Source: Manihot esculenta (lineage: Eukaryota > Streptophyta > Magnoliopsida > Malpighiales > Euphorbiaceae). From it: 64,000 nt of DNA. Positions 55,695 to 64,000 of the stretch are shown one piece after another. A model generated the notes under the pieces. That model had not been told where the DNA came from. It ran no database searches and saw only the letters and a list, made by a program, of their open reading frames with translations. The stretch's first letter is position 1; every line of letters starts with the position of its first letter. The stretch covers positions 10,342,817 through 10,406,816 of the forward strand of contig NC_035170.2 in the NCBI RefSeq assembly GCF_001659605.2, given 5' to 3'. A program made the position numbers and the translations under genes.

Positions 55695-58600
55695 TTAGAA
55701 AAGATAAGGGTATTGCTGGAGCATGGACTCCCGTGTCTCCCAAGTGCATTCTTCCAAATTGTGGTGGTTCCACAGGACTTTCACCATCGGGATTTCCTTG
55801 TTTCTTAGCTTTCTGATCTGGGTGTCAAGGATCCGTACTGGCTGTTCAACATAGGTGAGATCTTCTTGGATCTCCACATCAAGCTCACTAAGAACCTGGA
55901 CACGAACTTCCTCAACATTGAAACATGGAAAACCGGATGGATTCTTGCCATTGAAGCAGGCAAATCTAGCTTGTACGACACATTCCCAATCTTCTGCAAG
56001 ATTTCAAAGGGTCCGATGTATCGTGGGGCTAGTTTACCTTTCTTCCCAAAGCGAACCACTCCTTTCATTGGGGACACCTTGAGCAATACCAGATCCCCCT
56101 CCCGAAACTCTACCTGTCTTCTGCGGATGTCTACATAACTCTTCTGTCTGCTTGCAGCAGTCTTGATTCTTTCTCTGATTATGGGTACTACCCTGCTGGT
56201 AATCTCTACTAGCTCAGGCCCTGCCAAGGCCTTTTCTCCAACTTCTTCCCAGCAAACAGGTGATCTGCACTTCCTCCCATACAAAGCTTCATATGGAGCC
56301 ATCCCGATGCTAGCATGATGGCTGTTATTGTAGGCAAACTCCACCAAGGGTAGATGCTGCCTCCAAGAACCACCAAAGTCCAGCACACACATTCTAAGCA
56401 TATCCTCTATGGTCTGGATGGTCCTTTCTGATTGTCCGTCTGTCTGTGGATGGAAAGCAGTGCTAAAATCCAACCTGGTACCCATGGCGTTCTACAGACT
56501 CCGCCAAAATCTGGAGGTGAACTGGGACCCTCTATCTGACACTATCGAAACAGGAACCCCATGCAGTCTGACGATCTCATCGACATACACCTGCGCCAAC
56601 TTGTCCACAGAATAGCCACTCCTGACAGGGATGAAGTGAGCAGATTTGTTGAGTCTATCCACAATCACCCATATGGAGTCCAATCTGTTGGACGTCGCCG
56701 GTAACCCCACTATGAAGTCCATAGCTATATTCTCCCATTTCCATTCTGGAATAGGTAGCGGGTTAAGCATTCTAGCCGACTTCTGATGTTCCAGCTTCAC
56801 CCTCTAACACACTTCGCAGGCTGACACAAACTGTGCCACTTCTTTCTTCATAGCTGGCCACCAATAAACCTTCTTCAGATCTTGATACATCTTGGTGGCT
56901 CCAGGGTGAACGTTGTATCTTGCATTATGAGCCTCCCTCATAATGTCTCCTTTTAGCCCTATGTCATCTGGTACACACAATCGACTCCCATAGTGGAGGA
57001 TACCCTTACTGTCGAATCTGAACTCACTATCTTTGCCTGACTGAACAGTCCTGGCAATCTTCACTAACTCTGGGTCCTCATGCTGTTTCTGAGCCACCTG
57101 CTCCAGAAACACGGGTGCCACTCTCATCTGGGCTACCAAAGCACCTGTACCAGACAACTCCAACTGAAGACCTTCATCCACGAGCTTGTAAAACTCCTTC
57201 ACTACTGGCCTCCTCTCTGCTGATATGTGGGATAAACTGCCTAGTGACTTCCGGCTTAGGGCGTCTGCCACAACATTCGCCTTACCCGGATGATACTGAA
57301 TCTTGCAATCATAATCACCCAGCAGCTCTACCCATCTCCTCTGTCTCAAATTCAAATCTCTTTGACTCAGGATGTACTGCAGGCTCTTATGATCTGTAAA
57401 GATCTCATATTTTACCCCATAGAGGTAGTGCCTCCACATCTTGAGTGCAAAGATTACTGCTGCCATCTCAAGGTCATGTGTGGGGTAATTCAACTCATGC
57501 TTCTTTAGCTGTCTAGAAGCATAAGCAATCACCCTCTCATTCTGCATTAGTACACAACCCAGTCCCACACGGGACGCATCACAAAAGACTATAAAGTCTG
57601 CATCACTAGATGGCAGGGCTAACACTGGTGCTGAAGTCAACCTCTTCTTAAGCTCTTCAAAACTTTCTTCGCACTGGTCGGTCCACACAAACTTTTGATT
57701 CTTCCTAGTTAACCTGGTCAGAGGAGTTGCAATTTTCGAGAAGTCCTGAACAAACCTCCTGTAGTAACCTGCCAAACCCAAGAAACTTCTAATCTCTGTC
57801 ACTGAAGTGGGTCTAGGCCAGTTAGCCACAGTTTCTGTCTTCTTGGGGTCTACCTCTATACCATTTTCTGACACCACATGCACCAAGAATGAAATGCTCC
57901 TCAGCCAGAACTCACACTTGGAGAACTTGGCATACAAGCCATGTTCCCTCAAGGTCTGTAGAACCAACCTCAGATGATGGGCATGCTCCTCTGCATTCCT
58001 GGAATACACTAGGATATCATCTATGAAGACGATAACAAAGTGATCCAGGTACTGGCTAAACACTCTGTTCATGAGGTCAATGAATGCTGCAGGGGCGTTA
58101 GTTAACCCGAACGGCATTACAAGGAACTCAAAATGCCCATATCTGGTCCTGAAAGCCGTCTTTGGCACATCCTCATATCTGATCCTCAGCTGATGGTACC
58201 CCGATCTCAGATCTATTTTGGAGAAACAACCCGCTCCTGCTAGCTGGTCGAATAGATCGTCGATCCTCGGCAATGGGTACTTATTCTTGGTAGTGACTTT
58301 GTTCAACTGCCTGTAGTCGATACAAAGTCTAAGGGATCCATCCTTCTTTCTGACAAACAAGACTGGTGCACCCCAAGGTGAGGTACTCGGTCGGATGAAG
58401 CCCTTGTCTACCAGCTCTTGCAACTGTTCTTTCAATTCCTTCAACTCCGCTGGAGCCATCCTGTAGGGAGGGACAGAGATCGGTCGGGTTCCAGGCATCA
58501 ATTCTATCTCGAACTCTATCTCCCTAGCAGGTGGTAAACCTGGCAACTCGTCTGGGAAGACGTCTAGAAACTCTCTAACCACTGGCACCGAGACGGGCTC

Positions 58601-60670
58601 TCTAACCTGACTGCTAAGCTCTCTCACATGAGCCAAATACCCCTGACATCCCCTCCTAAGCAACCTACGAGCCTGAAGAGCTGATATCAGACCTCTAGGT
58701 GTACCCCTCCTGTCTCCTCTAAAGACTACCTCTGACCCATCCTGACCTCTGAACCTGACTACCTTGTCCCTGCAGTTTAAGGTAGCACCATGGGTAGATA
58801 ACCAGTCCATCCCTAGAATGACGTCAAAATCTGTCAAATCTAGAACCACCAGGTCGGCGGACAAGCATCTTCCCTCAACAAACACAGGACTACACTGGCA
58901 GACTGACTCTGCCACTGATGGATCACACTTGGGTCCACTGACCCAGAGAGGGCACTCTAACCCAGAGATCATCAACCCCAACCTCTCAACGGCTCTCGGT
59001 GCAATAAAAGAATGAGATGCACCAGGGTCCATCAAGGCATACACATCTGAACAACCAATGACTAAGTTACCTGCCACCACGGTGTTAGATGCGTCTGCCT
59101 CCTGCTATGTCATCGTGAAGATCCGTGCTGGAGCTGATGGACCTTCACCTCTGAAACCCGCTGAAGAAGAGGCTGCCCCTCTCCCTCTGCCTCTGCCACT
59201 GGCCTGAGTCGTGGCTGGAGCTGCTGGCTGTGCTACACTACCTGAAGTTGTCTGCTGGGACTGTGCCATCGGGGCTGCTCTTGGGCATTCTCGAGACATA
59301 TGCCCCTCCTGACCACATCTGTAACAGGCTATCGTCCCAAACCGACATACTCCCCTGTGTGGCTTACTACACCTTGCACAAACTGCATTATCCGCACCAG
59401 AGCTTGAGCCACTCCCTAGTCCCAGACTGGACTTAACCTTATTCCAGAACTTGTTCTTCTTAGACTTCCTGGGACCTCTGTCCCACTTCTTGCTACCTGA
59501 AGCTGCTGCACTCATTGAAGAAGAGCCTAGGGTCTTAGAACCAGAAGGCTGTGCCACTGACTGTTTAACCGTCCCCTGAACGATGGCACTGGCCTCCATT
59601 TTCCGAGCCATATCCACTATGGGATGGAAGCTCTCCCTATCTGCTGACTGGATCAAGGAGGAATATCTGGAGTGGAGTTTCATGATATACCTCCTTGACC
59701 TTTTATGGTCTGAGTCAAGGTTTTGCCCTGCAAATGGCAACAGCTCCAAGAATCTGTCTGTGAACTCCTCTACACCCATCTCATCAGTCTGCCTCAACTG
59801 CTCAAACTCTATCATCTTCAGCTCCCTTGAACTATCTGGGAAAGCCCATCCTGCAAACTCGTTTGCAAACTCCTCCCAAGACATGCTATCCACTTTCGGG
59901 TTCACATAATTCTTGAACCACTCTCGCGCCTTCTTGCACTTAAGTGTGAACCCAGCCATCTGAATGGCTCTACTATCATCAGCCCCAATCTCATCTGTGA
60001 TCACCTTGACCCTCTCAAGATACACAAACGGGTCATCCCCTTTTTCATAGTGAGGAGCACCCAACTTCATGTAGTCGGTCATCTTGACCTTGCTCCCACT
60101 GGCTGAGCTAGGTCTAGAAGGTTGAGCAACTGGGGCTGCTGGTTCTGCTGGAGGAGGAGGAGGTGCAGCATCCCGTGGGACAGGGTTTGCTGGATTTGGA
60201 TAGTAAGGTGGGGGTGGATACATTGGGTATTGTGAATATGGTGGATAATAAGGTGTGTATGGCATCTGTGTGGGATAAGGGCTAAAGCTGTGGTAGTCCG
60301 ATGTGCCTCCCATCGAATACCCAGGGTTTTGTGAGAAGGGTGGGTAGTAAGGTGGCTGAACAAATCCCGAGGCCTGAGTGCCTCCTTGGGACTCTCCCAT
60401 TCCCTCTTCTGACATGCTAACTCCCAGACTGCCATCCCTCCTCTGCTCTACATCCATCTCATCCCCCATGTCCTCTGACGCTCCTCCCTGAACTGTTCCT
60501 CTTACTGATCTGCTTCTACCCAGATCCAAAGACCTTCTAGGGTCTCTTACTGCTCTTTCTCTGTTAGACCTACTAGACATTGCCCTAGGCAATGCTGGAG
60601 GACGGGCACTCGTGCCCTCATCCTCAGGTGGTACTCCAGTCAATCTTGCTGATCGACGAGTTCCTCTCAT
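55695..60670 (-). pseudogene. H Gag-Pol, full length with three stops and one frameshift
   Basis: Start ATG at 60670-60668 ([10 protein letters not shown]). Gag is open to 59108 with the Tyr/Pro-rich stretch, capsid, a short knuckle (CARCSKPHRGVC, with Ser for the usual Gly) and CCHC ([14 protein letters not shown]). TAG at 59105-59107 lies before protease; protease [19 protein letters not shown] and RNase H are intact. TAG at 56804-56806 follows the second integrase zinc Cys, and TAG at 56492-56494 follows FWRSL. All three stops replace Gln codons (CAG to TAG). A 10-nt deletion near 55900 shifts frame before the chromodomain-like tail, which ends in TAA at 55695-55697. Confidence 0.95.
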
Positions 60671-60924
60671 CCTGTTTTCTGAAAAACAGTACACATCACA
60701 TAAACGTTAGCATCATATGGTTCATGTGGGCACACATGAACCCGCATCACATACATATCATTCATATCATAGCATTAATGCACATGTATATAATCATGGC
60801 ATTTCACCTCATCATACAAGACAGGACTCCACATCCTATCCTAGTGGACATGACCTTTCCTATTGTGCTCGATCTTCTATAACATCTATGCGCCCGACAC
60901 TCTAGGTCCGACCATATGAACCAG

Positions 60925-60934
60925 GCTCTGATAC
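60925..60934 (-). promoter_or_regulatory. Damaged primer binding site of H
   Basis: Minus-strand GTATCAGAGC abuts LTR sequence directly. Compared with F, about 7 bp are deleted: the TG of the primer site, the 3-nt spacer and the terminal CA of the LTR. The loss must post-date insertion, since reverse transcription needs this site. The leader (60671-60924) ends near gag in a TTTTTCAG. Confidence 0.85.
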
Positions 60935-63233
60935 TAACGACCCGAAAATCGGTCCGCTACCGGCGCTAGGATCCAGGTCGGCTTAAGGCCGCCGGGATCC
61001 GTAGCAAGCCTGACATGCAACCTGTAAACCTGTTTTATCCCATACATGATCCACAACATACATAAAAAAATTAAAACTTTTCTTTCATCCAAATACCAAA
61101 CTCAACCTGTGCATGCACTGAACATAGACATATCATAAACATCGACCCCTCTGTGGGATCTCATCAATGCCCTAATGGGCAAATAGAACATATGCTGAGT
61201 TGGTTTACATAAACATCATAAAAGATCTAGGATCATGCATTAAAAGGGATACATTACACATAGGTCAAGCACAACCTCTAATCCTCAATATCATTACATT
61301 ACATAACTATTCATAACTTTACATTTTATCATGTCCACATTCTATCTATTACATACAACTGACTTCAATACTCTTGCTGACCTCCTGGTCTACCCTATAC
61401 CTGCAAACCTGGGGAATTTGGGAGAGGGGTGAGCTACTAGAGCCCAGTGAGCAGAATAATAAAGCATTTAAAACATATGATAACATGAAATGCATCACGT
61501 CACAACTAAACATATCAAGGATGAACTTATCACCATTTAGCCCTCTACATATTCCAATCATGCCAGGGGCGTAGTGCAGGCCACACCTGGTCTTTCTCTT
61601 ATACATAACATAACATACATAATCCATGGTGCCGGGGGCGTAGTGCAGACCACGTCCGGTCTTTCTCTTACATAGTGCTAGGGGCGTAGTGCAGGCCACA
61701 CCTGGACTTCCATATCATATCATCATGTCATAACATACGAGGGCTAATGGATCATTCAACATTCATCCACATCAACAACATATTATGCAATGCAACATAT
61801 TCGTGATTTCTAATGCAAGCATCCTAAAATATCACATGGCATCCGTGATGCATGAACATGCTCAAAACTGATTTATTTATTTAAAAGCATAAGAGTTATT
61901 CCACTCACCTCTGGCTAGCTCTGACACTGACTGAAGCAACTGACTCACTGCTGAGGTCCTCGGTTCCTCGGGTCCAAACCTACACAGGTGGACTCAAATG
62001 AGGGACCAACATACTAAAACATGACTCTGAAAACATCCCCCAAAAACCCTCTAAAACACCTCAAAACATCCATGCAAGAACATGCAAAGAAAGGTTGGAC
62101 AGGGCACTTTCGGCGGCAGGTTCGGCGGCCGAAAGTCCCTCTAGAGCCGAAAGTCAGGCAGGTTCGGCGGCACCTTCGGCGGCACCTTCGGCGGCACCTT
62201 CGGCGGCCGAAACTCCCAGACAGAGGCAAAACTCATGCATGTTCGGCGGCACTTTCGGCGACCGAAACTCCCAGACAGAGACGAAAGTCTCCTTTCGGGG
62301 GCAAGTTTCGGCAGCTGAAGGCTACTTCCACAAGAGGGTTCGGCGGCCGAAAGTCCTTTCGGCTGCCGAACCTGGTTTCTCCCAAAGGGCAAAAACTTGG
62401 TTCAAACATGCACAAATGCCTCCAAACTCATACCATCATGCATTTAGCTCAACCAAAACATGCATACAAGCTCCTAGGGGTCTCAAACTACCTTAAACCC
62501 TAACTACAACACATCAAACATACATTTACAAGCCACATTGTTCAAAAACTCATCAAAAACCTATAAACATAACTATAACCTAAACATGCATTCTACCCCC
62601 ATAGATCTACTTAAAACTTACTTAAAACATACAATGAGCTTAAGATCGGCTCTTACCTCTTGAAGATCGAGAGAGAGACGACCTAAAACTCGGAGGTGAG
62701 AGAGATTGGGTTCTTGAACCTCCAAGCTCCAAAACTTTGCTCAAAAGCTCGAATCTTCAAAACAAAGTTAAAACAAATGAAAATCTTGAAAGATCTAGAG
62801 GAAAAACATCAAAGATCGGTGAGGGACGGCGGAGAGCTCATCTTGGCCGAAAATGGGGAAAAAGCTCGCCCGTTTTCGGCTAAGGGACCCTTTTATAGTG
62901 GCTGGCCAGGCCACGTTCGGGGGCCGAATGTGCCTCCGCATGCATGCCATGTTCAGCGGCCGAACTTGAGGTTCGGCGGCCGAACCTGGACTTCCCTCAC
63001 TTATGCTTTCGGGGGCCTAAAGCACACCCGCAACGCATGCATGTTCGGCGGCCGAACCTGGGGTTTCCTCCTCGATTGTTTTCATGCAAAAACTCATTTC
63101 CTTTTTACTTAAAACCATGGAATACATTAAAGCATTTTATGAAAACATGTTTCTACCCCACTAGAGGCTTCCGACATCCTAGATTCCACCGGACGGTAGG
63201 AATTCCGATACCGGAGTCTAGCCGGGTATTACA
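60935..63233 (-). repeat. 5' LTR of element H
   Basis: About 2299 bp, lacking its last two bases. Minus-strand TATA at 62890-62897. Predicted leader exon at 61909-61979. It contains a tandem run of GGCACCTTCGGC (62164-62210) giving two more units than the 3' LTR. Confidence 0.95.
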
Positions 63234-63238
63234 ATTAC

Positions 63239-64000
63239 CTGACACCACGGTGTTGGATGTGTTAGCCTCCTGTTGAGTCATGGTGAAGATCCTGGCTGGA
63301 GCTGACGGACCTTCACCTCGGAAACCAGAAGAAGAGGCTACCCCTCTCCCTCTACCTCTGCCACTGCCCTGAGTTGTGGCTGGAGCTGCTGGCTGTGCCA
63401 CACTACCAGAAACTGTCTGCTGGGGCTGGCCCATAAAAGGTGCTCTAGGACACTCCCAAGCCATGTGTCCCTCCTGTCCACATCTGAAACATGTATTAGT
63501 CCCAGCCCGACACACTGCCCTGTGTGGCCTCCCACACCTTAGGCATTCTGTACCATCTGAACCTGAGCTCGAGCCACCGCCTAATCCCAGACCGGATTTC
63601 AACTTACTCCAAAACTTGTTCTTCTTCGGCTTGGTGGTGTTATTCCACCTCTTGCTACTTGAGCTCTGAGAAGAGAGACCTGGCCCTCCTCTACCTGGGG
63701 TCTTAACTCCTGAAGACTGGGTCACTGACTGCTTCACTGACCCCTCAACTATAGCACTAGCCTCCATCCTTCGCGCCATATCCACCACAGTGTGGAAACT
63801 TTCCCTCTCAACTGACTAAATCAAAGAGGAGTACCTATAATGCAGCTTCATAACATATCTCTTGGCTTTCTTCGAGTCTGTATCTAGAGCTTGCCTTGAA
63901 AAAGGCAATAGCTCCAAGAATTTATCTGTGAACTCCTCTACACTTATGTGTTCTGTCTGCCTCAGCTGTTCAAACTCAATCATCTTCAGTTCTCTAGAAC
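63239..64000 (-). pseudogene. E gag remnant (C-terminal part, runs off the window)
   Basis: Read from the right edge: the end of capsid (QLRQTEHISVEEFTDKF-like), a CAG-to-TAG stop at 63816-63818, RRMEASAI, the Lys-rich linker, a short knuckle (CLRCGRPHRAVC), a CCHC knuckle with a Trp ([14 protein letters not shown]), a Gln/Ala-rich region, a GRGRGRG stretch and [18 protein letters not shown], where H is inserted. The frame continues at 53301. Confidence 0.9.

Larger units (their letters stand above)
53302..63233 (-). mobile_element. Element H: full-length minus-strand element inserted in E
   Basis: Duplication ATTAC at 53297-53301 and 63234-63238, at the gag/protease boundary of E. LTRs are 2286 and about 2299 bp. 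It has the same orientation as E. The 5' LTR/primer-site junction carries a small deletion. The coding region is full-length but has three CAG-to-TAG stops and one 10-nt deletion. Confidence 0.96.
35302..64000 (-). mobile_element. Element E: Tekay/Del-like element on minus strand, host of F and H
   Basis: Outermost element of the right cluster. Its 3' LTR is at 35302-37624, flanked at 35297-35301 by AGTGC (presumed target duplication, partner outside the window). Coding blocks are at 37732-40663, 52874-53301 and 63239-64000, interrupted by F and H. About 6.5 kb of E itself is visible; its 5' LTR and gag start are beyond the right edge. It carries several CAG-to-TAG stops, frameshifts and one 26-29 nt deletion. 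Confidence 0.92.

Overview
This is repeat-dense plant nuclear DNA, almost certainly from an angiosperm and probably a eudicot. No host gene, tRNA, rRNA or CRISPR array was recognised. About 57 of 64 kb belongs to one family of long-LTR Ty3/gypsy retrotransposons of the chromovirus type, most like the Tekay/Del lineage. The supporting features are LTRs of 2.1-2.6 kb that begin TGTAATACCCGGCT and end GTTACA, a tRNA-Met primer site TGGTATCAGAGC, one Gag-Pol reading frame in the order Gag, CCHC, protease, RT, RNase H, integrase, GPY/F, chromodomain-like tail, and a polypurine tract before the 3' LTR. The species cannot be fixed from the sequence; a Euphorbiaceae genome is only a guess.

The family copies are nested, and every complete insertion is bounded by a perfect 5-bp target duplication. 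Left cluster (1-28214, + strand): host element A is broken by element B (2084-11804, in gag; CCAGT) and by element C (15839-25308, in integrase; TTATG). B itself carries solo LTR D (6606-8815; AGCGC). Right cluster (35302 to beyond 64000): host element E, on the minus strand, is broken by + strand element F (40664-52868; ATCTA) and minus-strand element H (53302-63233; ATTAC). F carries solo LTR G (47133-49407; ACCTA) in its integrase. Removing each insertion with one duplication restores the host reading frame wherever I checked (A/B, A/C, F/G).

The spacer between the clusters (28215-35301) is different. It holds an AT-rich stretch with nothing recognisable, a complete 1.4-kb solo LTR of another (Copia-like) family with GTATT duplications, a decayed two-exon gene resembling the plant 'putative gypsy type transposon' family (PF04195), and a 79-bp minisatellite.

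C is the best-preserved copy, with one in-frame stop near the C-terminus. F has one 1-nt frameshift, a solo LTR insertion and a changed protease motif. H, A and E have several stops or shifts. B has lost most of its capsid and most of pol, yet has nearly identical LTRs, so it probably moved with proteins supplied by relatives.

The most unusual signal lies inside the LTRs. Every copy keeps the same ordered set of splice-like sites (AAGAG|GTAAG, GTGTAG|G, CCAGAG|GTGAGT, TTGCAG|G), which predicts a multi-exon untranslated leader encoded within the LTR. Between the second donor and the last acceptor sits a tandem array of short hairpin units whose sequence differs between subfamilies while the ability to pair is kept. 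LTRs also carry clusters of a GC-rich near-palindrome, TTCGGCCGCCGAA, which contains the GCCGCC core bound by plant ERF factors. All of these are predictions from sequence alone.
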